From contig NC_072801.1 in NCBI RefSeq assembly GCF_028583425.1, forward strand, positions 20,418,001 through 20,482,000: a stretch of 64,000 bases of DNA, in the 5' to 3' direction. The notes under the pieces are model-generated. The model was given only the letters and a program-made list of their open reading frames with translations. It was not told the origin of the DNA and made no database searches. The DNA comes from Eublepharis macularius. Its lineage: Eukaryota > Chordata > Lepidosauria > Squamata > Eublepharidae. This document shows, one piece after another, positions 22,358-33,250 of this stretch (the first letter of the stretch is position 1; the number at the start of each line of letters is the position of its first letter). The translations under genes were made by a program, and so were the position numbers.

Positions 22358-23772
22358 AGGGTAAAGAAAGGAATAGCCAGCCAAGGCCCCAAAACAGTCC
22401 ATTGATCAGGTAAATGAGACATTTCTCCCCAATAGCATCTCAGCAGGGCATATGATGCTAAGAGGAGGAAATCCCACCCAGCTAGTTAGGACAAGATGAT
22501 AAATAGGCACCCCCTTTGGACTGCAGGCCAGCTTTGAATGCTCCATCATACGCCAAAATTTCTGCAAACAGAGGCCAAACAGTGCACAGAGGAATCTTCT
22601 ACCCCTATTTGTTTGCAGGCCTGGTTTCCTTTCCTTAGAATAGAGGGCAGCATTTCCAAAAGCAAACTTTTGTGATCACCCATCTGAAATCTTTTCTAGC
22701 AGCTCAGCATTGCAGTAACCCCCTCCATTCCTATTTTATTCTCCAGCATGCATGAACCGTGCCTGGCCAGTCCATCACCCGAAGCAGCCCTTTTCTTAAA
22801 CCCAGGAAAAGGAGTGGCTAGGATTGTACCAACTTTAAGCAGAAAAGGTGTCAGGTTTTCAAACAAGCAAGTCTATGGCAGCCTCTAATACGTGGATATT
22901 TCTCCTCGTTTTAGCCACAGCTACAGAAAAGTCCATTAATATATTTTTGCCTAGATTCATGTGAATGGCAATAAAGATGGAATTCATGAAGAAAAGCGGC
23001 TTCTCTTCCTTTTATCAGCAACACACTTTGCTCAATGCAAAACAAAGTGCAAGATCCCCTTCACCGTAGCTAGCTTTGGGGCAATTCTTCTGCCAATCCA
23101 AAAAGAAAACCTTGATCTTGGCCCCCGAGCAGCTATTAAGAATCAGAACCAAGTAAGCTGGGTCAGTTCCTAACACACACTTTGGGGACAGCAGGCTGAT
23201 AACGCAAGGGGAATGCCTGCTTTATTGGCAAGCCTCAAGTCCCGAGCATAGAGCTGAAAGCTTTATTAACCTACTAATACTTCCACCTAAAGGTGCTCTA
23301 GGCACTTGACAATTTGAGAGAGATTGCAAGCTGCCAGCAGAGACTTGCTTTAATACTCACTTAACTTTGAGACACTTGGGAATAAAGAATGCATGCTCCA
23401 CAAAGCAAGCCAGCATTTAGAGGCTACATCAAACCAGACAGCCGCATTTGCACACTTCTCTATGCCAGTCAAGTCATTCCAAAACTAGGAAAACTTCAAG
23501 CAGCAAGGCCTACAGCTCGACAGTGCTGCCTAATTTATTCTATGAGACTTCCAGGCTTTGATTTCCTTCCCCGCAAGGCAATACTTTGTTTATGGTTTAT
23601 TTTCTCAAGGGTATATCCTGCTTGGCCAATGATATCCTCATAGCTACCAATAAAGCTCCATTTGGTTTGCAAAAAAAGGGGGGGTGATCCTTCCCCCCTC
23701 CCTGCTGTAGACAATCACTATTGTTAAGTGGTGGCAGCAGGTAAGGATGGCAGTTGTTGTGGCTTGCCTCTG
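22358..23772. other. non-genic stretch
   Basis: No gene, RNA or defined repeat seen. Confidence 0.5.
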
Positions 23773-23780
23773 GGAGCAGC

Positions 23781-23950
23781 CAGGGCCGGATCAATGGCGG
23801 GGGGGCAGGGGGGTAGTCTGCCCCCGGTGCCGCCAAAGAGGGGGCACCAGGCACAGCTACCAGCCCCAGGAGCGCATGGCGGCAGAACAGCATGCACGAG
23901 TGGCCGGTCTTCGGTTGCCCTGGGTGCTGGCAACTGTAGATCTAGCCCTG
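23781..23950. mobile_element. hAT-like MITE, CAGGGCCGGATC ends
   Basis: Ends CAGGGCCGGATCAATGG and GTAGATCTAGCCCTG, with a perfect 8-bp duplication GGAGCAGC (23773-23780 and 23951-23958). The GC-rich interior resembles 28662-28894 and 31640-32130 in wording (GCGCATGGCGGCAG). Confidence 0.85.
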
Positions 23951-23958
23951 GGAGCAGC

Positions 23959-25020
23959 AGGACAATAGATTTCCTTACACCAACAGTTCTCACACTATTG
24001 GATTGGAACTCAAAAACGCATCCTGAGCCTTGCAGGCAGGTCACAAGGCAGGGCGAGTTTTCATTTGCCTGTGCATTGTATTCTAAGCAGCTACTAATTA
24101 ATGCTTGCTACTCAGCAATGCTTTGATAAACAAGGGAAAATGCAGTTCATACGTCTTAACTGATATAGGATTCTTGTATTTAAGTTGGGAAGGGGGGAGA
24201 AGAGTGTGGAGATTTTTGCTCCCAAAGCAGTTTGTTTAGAAGCTGGTCCCTTTACAAAGGAAGCTTTTGTCCTACAAGAATCGGCAAACAATTACTATTC
24301 ACCCAGAAAGGAGGAAGTTGTGGCGTATGTTTCCCCCCAACATGCATGTGAAAAGCAGAAGAACTCATTCTCACATTATCCAGGGAGACCAACTTCTAGT
24401 CCATCACTTAACTGGAGGGACAGGTGCCTCTGAAGACTACACTCTTGACTGGAGCAAACATAACAGTACTTTCTGAACTTGCATATAGGAAAATACATCT
24501 CTTAGAACACCAGATTCCCTCCCCATCCAGCAGGCTTCTGCTGTTAACTGTGTGCCTGACAAAGCCATAGACTACCCTTTTGATCTTGCTGCAGATGGAA
24601 GTGCTAACAAGCTCGCTGCTGTGAGTAATGCCATCTCTACAGCAATTGGTTCCAATTACATTTGCATCCATCTTTGGGATGGCAGGACCATCATGCTTAC
24701 GGGGCACAATCTCGATCAATTCCAGTTTTGTTACTGTAGAGGAATTTGACAAGAGCTACAGGCAGCAGTGTAGTTCAGAAACAATGAAGCAGCCAAGCGC
24801 ACCCCATTTGTTATTAAATCCAACAGCTATTTTGTCTTCTGGGACAGGGCTAAGAGAATCATCTCATATTTTATTCTGTTTTTATGACCCACACTTGGCT
24901 TCCTAAAAGAGCTCAAAAGAATTGAGGTGGAAGTTTAAGCAACCCTCCTAGCATGATGGAGCACTCAACTGCTTCTCATCCTGTCTCTGATGGAGACGCT
25001 CATAACAGAAGCTTTCAGCC
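23959..25020. other. non-genic stretch
   Basis: No gene or clear repeat recognised; open frames on both strands look accidental. Confidence 0.5.
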
Positions 25021-25023
25021 TAA

Positions 25024-25373
25024 GAGCCAAGCTACAAGTGATGCCTGACACAGGTTGGACACTTGTCAGCTCCCCTCAAGTTTTGATGGGAAATGTAGGC
25101 GTCCTCGTCTTGTAGCTTGGTTCTCCATTTAATTGAAGTTTACAGAGCGGCAGTCTATGGGAGGGAGAACATGCGGTCAGGAGGGAAGTACAGGTGTCGG
25201 GCTCTTGACAGGCATCCCCTTTCCCCTCTGCTGGGTGTGTGTGTGGGGGGGGGGGGTTCTGTAAACTTCAATTAAATGGAGAACCAAGCTGCAGGACACC
25301 TACATTTCCCATCAAAACTTGAGGTAATATGACAAGTGTTCAACCTGTGTCAGGCGTCACTTGTAGCTTGGCT
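25024..25373. mobile_element. Harbinger-like MITE, GAGCCAAGCTACAAGTG ends
   Basis: Ends GAGCCAAGCTACAAGTGAT and TCACTTGTAGCTTGGCT with a 3-bp duplication TAA on each side. The inverted arms contain CAAGTTTTGATGGGAAATGT and its mirror, and a second inverted pair AATTGAAGTTTACAG. Related copies at 35220 (TTA) and 62396 (CTA) also have 3-bp duplications, which fits PIF/Harbinger. Confidence 0.85.
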
Positions 25374-25787
25374 TAAGACTGCACAAAACAGCAACCGAAT
25401 GATCCAGGGGGCTAGAAGCAACTGTACTGTGAGGGTTGGTTAAAGCTTAGTTAGTTAGTTAGTTCAGCTTAACAGCCTATAGGTCATACATTATAATAAA
25501 GTTTAAGAATTAAAAATAACAGCTAAAGACAAGGTTGCCATGTCCACAATGCAACTTTTGCAAAGGCTACTCAGTAACAGTCTTCTTAATTTTAAGGAGT
25601 CAGGAATGTTCAAATACTTCAGTAGCCTTTTTTAAAGGAATCTCTCTCTGGTTAGTTCATGCTTTGGACAGTGAAAGAAGGTATGGGACAGCAAGTCAGA
25701 GGAGTTTGTCAGTGAGTTTGAAGGAGTGAGTCAGCAAGTTTGAAGGATTCCCTTCAAAAGGACGCTGCACAAAAATGCTCCCTGCTC

Positions 25788-26035
25788 CAGGGCTTTTTTT
25801 CAGCAGGAACGCGGTGGAACAGAGTTCCGGAACCTCTTGAAAATGGTCACATGGCCGGTGGCCCCGCCCCCTGATCTCCAGACAGAGGGGAGTTTAGATT
25901 GTCCTCCGGTGCGGAGGGCAATCTAAACTCCCCTCTGTCTGGAGATCAGGGGACGGGGCCACCAGCCATGTGACCATTTTCTCCGAGGGCAACTCACTGA
26001 GTTCCACCACCGCTTTTCCCAGAAAAAAAGCCCTG
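25788..26035. mobile_element. hAT-like MITE, CAGGGCTTTTTTTC family, hairpin core
   Basis: Perfect 8-bp duplication CCCTGCTC (25780-25787 and 26036-26043). The core CTCCAGACAGAGGGGAGTTT, then AGATTG, is mirrored by CAATCTAAACTCCCC…TCTGGAG around a loop of about 16 bases. The whole element is a 248-bp fold-back. Confidence 0.92.
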
Positions 26036-26254
26036 CCCTGCTCTATGTGGGAATTAAATATTTTACCCAGTTTGACCTGCCTCGTTACCTTAGTATGCTG
26101 GTAGTTCCAATACCGAGGCAGTCATATAGGATTGCATGTTGCAACGCATTGCTGACAGCTCTGATGAAGGGCTGTTTCCTCGAGACACCCTCGGACCAGC
26201 GCTTCTGTGATTGGCCTTTGGCTGAAGTTGGTTAAAGCCCTTAAGGCTGTTTAT

Positions 26255-26822
26255 CTAAGAAAAAAATTAGTAAGGGGAGACATGATAGGGATCTCTTCCC
26301 TCCATAGTTAACTTGAGGCACTTGCTGCCACAGGATGTGGTGATGGCCACCAACTTGGAAAGCTATAAAAGGGGAGTGGACAAATTTATGTAGAACAGGG
26401 CTATGAACGGATACTGGTCATGGTGGATATCTACAACCTCTAGCACTAGAGGCAGCAGGCCACAGTTGATGGAGAGCACAGGCAGGATAATTTTATTTTA
26501 TTTATTTATTTATATCATATTTGTATTCCGCCCTCCCCACAAGCGGGCTCAGGGCAGATAACAACCTTAAAATCATTTAAAAACATTCCATATTAAAACA
26601 TAAAAACATCATATAAAAATAGCAGCACTTTTTGCCTAGTGGCAGCAGTACAACTATTAACAAGGAATACAGTAGTACAACTAGATATAGCAGCACAGTA
26701 ACATGTTGCAGTCACCCTGCCTGTTGACTTCTTAGAGGCAACTGGTCAGCTGCTTTATCACAGAATGCTAGATTGGATGGGCCTTTGGTCTGATCCAGCA
26801 CGGCTCTTCTTATGTTCTTAAA
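26255..26822 (+). mobile_element. CR1 LINE 3' end, interrupted
   Basis: GGGGAGACATGATAGGGATC, CTGCCACAGGATGTGGTGAT, GGCCACCAACTTGGAAAGCT, then after an insert TTGGTCTGATCCAGCACGGC and TCTTCTTATGTTCTTA are the order of the vertebrate CR1 3' coding end and UTR (family knowledge). No frame is intact. Confidence 0.85.
26488..26705 (-). mobile_element. SINE-type insert in CR1
   Basis: TTATTTATTTATTTATATCA then GTATTCCGCCCTCCCCACAA and GGGCTCAGGGCAGATAACAA; the same wording recurs at 32155-32235 (CCCTCCCCACAGATGGGCTC). The A/T-rich left end is the tail, so it reads on the minus strand. It splits the CR1 copy. Confidence 0.7.
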
Positions 26823-27120
26823 CAAGAGGAAGAATGGCCTTGAGGAGCCGAATCCAGACAAGATGTCTGGCTGCTTCCAGTTTTCTTGAGACATGGCAAT
26901 TGAAAGCATTTGGGGAAAGGAGGGAAGGGGACACAGAGCCAAGGTCAGATCTAGGCACGATGCAATAGATTTCCACCTTGAGATGCTTGAAAGAAGGGTG
27001 GAACTAAGCAAAACTCTTCCTCATTTATGTCTGTGGCCTCTATTTTGTTCAATGAATGCCATCCTTGAGATTAACGGTCTAACTTGGGAGCCTCTGGTTT
27101 TGGGGAACCACCTGCTGTGT

Positions 27121-27400
27121 ATTGTCGAGGGCTTTCATGGCCGGCGAACGATGGTTGTTGTGGATTTTCCGTACTGTATAGCCATGGTCTTGGCATTGTA
27201 GTTCCTGACGTTTCACCAGCAGCTGTGACTGGCATTTTCAGAGGTGTAGCACCAAAAGACAGAGATCTCTCAGTGTCAATGTGCGGAGAAGATGTTAGCA
27301 GGTAATTTATATCTACTCAGGTAGGTGGGTTTGGGCTGAGTCATCCTGTAAGAACTACAATGCCAAAACCACGGCTATACAGCCCGGAAAATCCACAACA
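27121..27400. mobile_element. retroelement with inverted ends, possibly Penelope-like
   Basis: Flanked by a perfect 14-bp duplication ACCACCTGCTGTGT (27107-27120 and 27401-27414), a length typical of target-primed retrotransposition. The left part TGTTGTGGATTTTCCGTACT, GTATAGCCATGGTCTTGGCA is mirrored near the right end by CCACGGCTATACAGCCCGG and AAAATCCACAACA. Inverted or tandem ends without coding are common in Penelope-like elements, but the family name is inferred from memory of similar reptile repeats. Confidence 0.75.
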
Positions 27401-27414
27401 ACCACCTGCTGTGT

Positions 27415-28660
27415 CTTGATCCATGATTCTTCCAGCTGTGAAGGACCTATTGCTAGTGCACCAGTGTAGAAAGCACAAGGGGACCACTCCCTATTGCCTT
27501 TCTGCACCTGCCTACTCCAATAAGATGAGCTGGCTGGCTAGATGAACTGAATCCAACCAGTGAATGCCTCCATCTTTTGCACAGGCTCCTTCAAGACTCA
27601 GCAGCAGAGTGGATCCAAAAGCTTTTGGCAGAAGCTTAAAGCATGTAAAGGTTCTGGTATTCAGGCTCAAGGGGCACCAGCTGTAATGGAAGCTGTTTCA
27701 TCACCTGCCAACCTTATGTAACTAGGATGCTCTGAAGCAGCTCAACCAGATGATGGTGCATTTTCTGCAAACAGAGAGTCCAGTATGCTTCAGAGCTTCC
27801 TCAAGCTATTATTCCAGCACTATAGAGATAACATTTTTGGGCTACAAGACTTTCAAATCAGCTTAGAAATGGTCTAAGCAGTAAGATGTGTTTTGCTCTC
27901 ATTTTATTCACTTTGCTTCTTTTGGATTTTGAAGAGAGCTGGTATTATAACTGCTCTGCCACAGAAGCTCATAGGTGACTTTAGGCCGCACATTCTGAGC
28001 ATAACCCACTTCACAGGCTTACTGTTAGGATAAAATAGAGGAGAGGAGAAGTATGTGAGATGCTTTGGGTCCCCACTGGGGAGAACAGCAGTGTATAAAT
28101 GAAGTAAATAAAATGTTCTTCCAGATTCTGCTAAAACAAATTTTTACTCTCACACACAACTATGATGGACACCTTGCTTAATTTCAGTGAGCAGGTTACA
28201 GCTTGCCTAACATGGGATATAATCCGACTTCAGTTATGTTATGCAGGATTCTTTTCCAAAGCGTCTCCCATCTGCTGTACAGCAAAAGTTAAGGAGCTAC
28301 ACGCCTTTCAGGAAGACAAGAATCTACTAGTTGAGCACATGCATAGGGAGTAGGACTATTACTGAACACCCCCTCTCCCACTACCAAGGAATGGCCATTG
28401 CATGGCAAATTCACACAGCCAAGAGCCTAGGATCTGGAGAGGTTGAATGCTACTGACCACATAGCCTCGGGCTGTGTTCCACGCTTACCTAGCAGTGCAT
28501 TTTGTTCACAAGGGCACTCTGGGTAAGTAGTCATGGTTGTTTCTTCACCATGGAAGTTGAAACTCAGTTTGAGCGAGGAAGCGTAGAGCTGAATGCTTGG
28601 ACAGCTGTCATCTCTGTAGAGTTGTAACAAAAGTTAACTGTTGTCAAATGCTTGCATTCC
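27415..28660. other. non-genic stretch with SINE tail remnant
   Basis: Near 27985-28110 CACTTCACAGGCTTACTGTT…GATAAAATAGAGGAGAGGAG…TATAAATGAAGTAAATAAA is the 3' tail of the GTAGTGGTTAAG-type SINE. Nothing else recognised. Confidence 0.55.
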
Positions 28661-28661
28661 A

Positions 28662-28894
28662 TGCTGCCACCCGTGCTGCTGCTGGAGGGTTGGGACCATG
28701 CAGCAAGCTGGCCACCCCGTCAATGCGACAGGTGCCCAGAGTGGCACGAGCGGCCTCCAGCCCTCCCGCGCAGCTGCCAGCACTGCCGCCAGAGGGCCAG
28801 GAGCATGTGCTCCCAGCCAGCAGCCTCTCTGGCGCCTTCTGTTTGGCAGTGCCTGGGGCAAGTGACCCCCCTGCCCCCCATAGATCCAGCCCTG
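28662..28894. mobile_element. probable hAT-like element, worn
   Basis: The right end CATAGATCCAGCCCTG matches the CAGGGCCGGAT family of 23781-23950. Flanks TGCATTCC and TGCATCCC could be an 8-bp duplication with one change. The left terminal repeat is not recognisable, so the left limit is uncertain. Confidence 0.5.
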
Positions 28895-29770
28895 TGCATC
28901 CCTGACAATAATAATCTGTATACCTTTTCTTGTTTTGCTGTGCTATTTTCTAATTTCTGTAATCTAGTCTTATATGGTTCTCCTTAATTAGATTGTTAAA
29001 TTTTTTAAAATGCACTTCAAGTCTCGGTGAGAAAGGCAACCTACGAATAAAGTGAATTATGAATCAGAGACCAGAACCAGTGAGCATCATGAAAGAGACA
29101 ATTTAGCAATGACATGCAACCCCCGCCACCAACTGCTAGGCAAATCATTCTCGGCCCCTTTCTCGTTTCACATGGGAACAACCCTGCCCTACCTTAAATG
29201 CATTTCCCTAACCTTAACCTTTCATATAAATGTGCAAAACTGGCTTCCTTTCTGGACAGACTTCAATCAAACCCATAAAAATTTAAAAACCGTATTAACT
29301 CAACAAAAATGGGTTCTGCTACTCAGCTGGGTAAGACAGACTGAAAGAAGTAGTGTGCAAAGGTTCAGCCAACAGCTCAGATTAAGAGAACTGGCAAACA
29401 AGAACGTTCAGCCCTTGGTAGAATGCTGAAGGATTACCAAGAAAGAATCCTTTGAACACTGAACACGCTCCATAAAATGTGATATTTTTCCGGTGAACGG
29501 TTTTATCACTTAGCTTTCCTCCGGGGGGAAAGGAGAGCTAGCAAGCTATGCCTCCCTCTCAAGTACCTTTCTGATATAATTTAATTTCAGCGATACCCAG
29601 GAAGAGGGCTGGTTAGCTGAACGCCTGATCAACCCTGAATTGCCAGATAGCACCTCAACCATTCCTGCTGGGTGCACGGATTCACAGCCGTACAAAGGAT
29701 CTTAACTCCTTTGTTGGTTTTTAGAAGGTAAGATCATGAGTGGGCTTTTGAGCGTTGCTGGCAGCACACA
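28895..29770. other. non-genic stretch with LINE tail
   Basis: AGTCTCGGTGAGAAAGGCAA, CCTACGAATAAAG near 29021-29060 resembles the tail at 56650-56725. Nothing else recognised. Confidence 0.5.
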
Positions 29771-29771
29771 C

Positions 29772-30113
29772 GAGGCTGCCTTACATTGAATAAAATCCTT
29801 GGATTATGGTGGTCAGTATTGTCTACTCAGACTGGCAGCAGCTGGAGATCCTTCACATCACCTACTATGGCCATTTTCACACTGCTTACCGGTCATGGAA
29901 CATCGCGCCGAGCTCCTGGAATGACAGCATCTTCCTGGCACGATTTCGTGCGAGAACGACAGGAAGACTGTCATTCCGGGAGCTCGGCGTGATGTTCTGT
30001 GGCCGGTAAGCAGTGTGAGAACAGCCTATCTGATCCTTTCAGATGGAGATGCTGGGGATTGAATCCGGAACCTCCTGCGCGCCAAGCAGATACTCTACCC
30101 ACTAAGCCACGTT
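29772..30113 (-). mobile_element. Sauria-type tRNA SINE split by a palindromic element
   Basis: The SINE body (GGTCAGTATTGTCTACTCAG, CAGACTGGCAGCAGCTGGAG, CTTCACATCACCTACTA) breaks at 29868 and resumes at 30027 with TATCTGATCCTTTCAGATGG and the head with GGGGATTGAATCCGGAACCT. The insert is 29869-30026. Confidence 0.85.
29869..30026. mobile_element. palindromic DNA element, GGCCATTTTCACAC ends
   Basis: Ends GGCCATTTTCACACTGCTTA and TAAGCAGTGTGAGAACAGCC, 3-bp duplication TAT (29866-29868 and 30027-30029). The arms mirror each other through CATCGCGCCGAGCTCC and AGTCTTCCTG-type pairs. The empty SINE site can be rebuilt from other SINE copies (…CACCTACT…TGATCCTTT), confirming the 3-bp duplication. 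Confidence 0.88.
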
Positions 30114-30349
30114 CCCTCCACATCGTTAACAGTCCCTCTTCTAGCTCTATGTCATTGTTCTATTTCTCCAAGATTGCTTATGTATTATTGTGAGCTGGTT
30201 AGAGAAAACGTGAGCTGGAGAAAAAATAGGTTAACAATATTTAATAAAATTAGAAATGTCAGAATGTCCCGTTGGCCTATATGCACTCTCAGTTATTGTG
30301 ACGTAGAGCAGTTTGGATGGACAGTGATAGTTTAGTAATTAGACCTTTC

Positions 30350-30897
30350 TAGGGATCCCAGACCCCTGGTGGGGGTGGGGGATCTCCCACCCCCGCTCCC
30401 CACACCCCTCCCCCACTTATATGAGCAGCGGAGGGGGGGTGAGCACCTTCCTTGCATGCTCCCTGCAGCACAGCGTGCTCCCATGTGCCGCAGCTTCTGG
30501 GATTGGGCCCGTTTTGGCTTGGATCAGGGCCGCTGCGGAGCGCAGGAGCACTCCTGCGCTCCGCAGTGCTCAAAACGGGCCAGATCCATGGCAAAACGGG
30601 TCAGTTTTCAGCAGCTGCAGTGCACAGGAGCGCTCCTGTGCTCTGCAGCGCCCCAAAATGGGCCCGTTCTGCCGTGGATTGAGCCCGTTTTGAGGTGGTG
30701 CGGAGTGCAGGAACACAGTGTCTCAAAACCAGGCCTGACCCAAGGCAGAACGGCCCGTTTTGGGCGCATTCTGCAGCGTCCGGCCGCGCAATGACATCAC
30801 CCCAAAGTGACATCATCGTGCCTGTGGTACCTCTCCACAAAGGTAAGTGCCAGGCCCCTGTCCCTCGCCGGGAGATTGAGGGGGCCAGGCAGCCCTA
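30350..30897. mobile_element. hAT-like non-autonomous element, TAGGGATCCC ends
   Basis: Perfect 8-bp duplication GACCTTTC (30342-30349 and 30898-30905) around TAGGGATCCCAGACCCC and GGGCCAGGCAGCCCTA. The interior is GC-rich with many AAAACGGGCC-type repeats on both strands and the near palindrome CGGAGCGCAGGAGCACTCCT. The long open frames reflect low complexity, not a gene. Confidence 0.85.
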
Positions 30898-31639
30898 GAC
30901 CTTTCCCCTGAAGAGATTATATGCAGTTAGAAGCTGGATGCGTTTCTCATCCTGTGCTTGAAATTCAATTGGCAGGATAATCTATCAGTTGATGGAGGTG
31001 GGAAGCAGCAACCCTTTACTGCCACCAGTTTGTTCCCAATCATTTGCTCATCCAGAATCACTGGGCCGGCAGCAGTCAGGGACTTGTCCACCTTTCTTTC
31101 AGTAGACTCCATTTCCATGCATTAAAACCCAAATATGCCCAATCGGGTCTCACTCAGTTTAAGAAATCAATCTTGTCAACTGTTTGGCTATGAACTGCAA
31201 CATTTGACAATGTGTTAACATCTGTTAAGCAGACAACAAGCCAGTGACAGCCGTAGTTAGACCATTAGGAATTTGCTCAGAACTAATGCCAACTCAAAGT
31301 CTGTTACAGAGAATAGCCTCTGTGCCGTGTCCTGCAGATCCTTGGGGCAGTCATATTTAGAAAAAACATCTTGAGAGGTATCATAGTTGGCCAACCACTG
31401 AAGAGGTCAACTAAGAGGCATACAGCTCCTATGAATGAGGAATTGCTATATTGCTGAGTTTTTAGAGCTCATCTACACACAACCAGGGTGGCTGGGAAGG
31501 AGGGAAGAGATCTACACGAGTTATCTGACCATGGGGGAATCTTGAAGAGCACAAGAGTGAGCAACACCAACTCTGCTACTTTACAACAAGCAGTTGAATA
31601 CAACAAGAAATTAAGAAGTGGGAAGCTGCACAGTGGTTA

Positions 31640-32130
31640 AGTGCAGAGCCAGATCTAGGATTCCTGGCGCCCGGGACAACCCAAGTCTGGCCACCCTTCG
31701 CACGCGCTCCCATCACTTCATGACATCATCACGCAGGGCAGGCATGCCACCAGCGGAGCGGTGGTAGCGCCGGAGGCTGGGAGGCCACCCATGCCACTCA
31801 CCTGCCCCACTGAGGGGGCAGCCGGCTTGCCGCACGCTCTCTGTCCTGATGGACAGGCGAATAGCGTGGGCAGCCTCCCAGCCCTCCGTGCCACTTGCTT
31901 GCCCAGCAGGACAGGGAGCATGCGGCAAGCTGGCCACCCCCTCAGCGGGGCAGGTGAGTGGCGTAGGCAGCCTCCCAGCTCTCCGTGCCACTCGCTTGCC
32001 CAGCAGGACAGGGAGTGCGTGGCAAGCCGGCCGCCCCCTCAACAGGGCAGGCAAGTGGTGCGGGTGGCCTCCCAGCTCTCTGTGCTATTCGTCTGCCCAG
32101 CTGAGGGGGTGGCCACCTCACCCCATTCAT
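31640..32130. repeat. GC-rich tandem repeat, ~90-bp units, in an hAT-like context
   Basis: Begins CAGAGCCAGATCTAGGATTC, like a CAGGGCCGGATCTA end. From about 31765 to 32100 units with GCAGCCTCCCAGCTCTCCGT, GCCACTCGCTTGCCCAGCAG and GACAGGGAGTGCGTGGCAAG recur about three to four times. The right limit of the element is not found. Open frames are a product of the repeats. Confidence 0.6.
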
Positions 32131-32154
32131 TGGGAAACAGGAAGTAGCTGGAGA

Positions 32155-32235
32155 TTTATTCATTTATTTATTAATTTTATTCGATTTATACCCCACCCTC
32201 CCCACAGATGGGCTCAGGGCGGCTGGGATGGGAAG
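32155..32235 (-). mobile_element. SINE fragment
   Basis: TTTATTCATTTATTTATTAA, then ATACCCCACCCTCCCCACAG, GATGGGCTCAGGGCGGC, same family as 26488-26705. Confidence 0.6.
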
Positions 32236-32332
32236 CTGCACATACCAAAGGTTTTCACTTGGCAGGAATGGTTGTTCTCAAGTTCCTTTGGAAGCTGGAG
32301 CTGTACTTTATCATTGTGACAAGATGCTATAC

Positions 32333-32551
32333 TAGGGTTGCCAGCTCCAAGTTATGAAATTCCTGAAGATCTGGGGGGTGAAAACTGGAGAAAGTGGGGT
32401 TTGGGGAGGGAAAGGACCTTGGCATGGCATAATTCCATAGAATCCACCCCCCAAAGTAGCCATTTTCTCCAGGGGAACTGATCTCTGTGGCCTGGAGACC
32501 AGTTGTAATTACGGGACATCTCCAGCCACTACCTGGAGGCTGGCAACCCTA
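32333..32551 (-). mobile_element. TAGGGTTGCC-family hAT-like MITE, intact
   Basis: TAGGGTTGCCAGCTCCAAG to GGCTGGCAACCCTA with perfect duplication TGCTATAC (32325-32332 and 32552-32559). Confidence 0.92.
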
Positions 32552-32559
32552 TGCTATAC

Positions 32560-33250
32560 CTAGGAGAGGAAATTGTGGTGCTAGGTATGTTACCATCAAG
32601 TGTTCTACAATTTATCTATTACTCTGAAAAACAACATTCTCTGTTCATTATACTTGTCAATGCTGATAGGAAGTTAAATGAAGAAGTAATTGGATTTTGC
32701 CTACGACGTGTTAAATTGCTGTACATGACATGTACACACTCCCACCAAAACTTCCTACACCATCAACCTCAGTGGGGATGAGTGTTGCCTAGGCAAGCAT
32801 TTGAAGGCCAGTAGAGTTAGTTCTGCTATGTAAATGTGCTGTGGCTTGGCTAATATAACTCTCAGTTGGTTTGGCAAACTTCTGAAAGGCCAAAATAGCT
32901 CTATTTAAGGAAACTAATAGTTTCAAATATCACTGCATTTGAAATTCACAGATGCTTTACCATCCTGTTGAGAGAACTAGAGTTGAAAGTGAGACTACAC
33001 CTATGCTAGCGGAAGAACAATTCAAGAAAAAAAAATCTATCAGTTATTTTTTGGATTCAAGGAGGTTAAGGATAGGCATTGATAATGAGTACTATTCACT
33101 TAAGACAGAAGTTTAAATACTCCATACTAATGAGGATACTTGTTACCATCCCAAGTAATCTGCCTTTCAGAATTATTGTCGAAGGATAACCCAAGCTTTT
33201 TTTCTTAAAAAAAGGACAGAATCAGACAAAACTGATAGGCAGCGGTATAT
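32560..33250. other. non-genic stretch
   Basis: Nothing recognised. Confidence 0.5.

Noticed and set aside
30349-30840. Overlapping long frames on both strands
   Set aside because: Low-complexity GC-rich interior of a transposon with clear 8-bp duplications.
31713-32319. Long frames with repeated CPAG-type peptides
   Set aside because: Tandem GC-rich repeat units, no domain.
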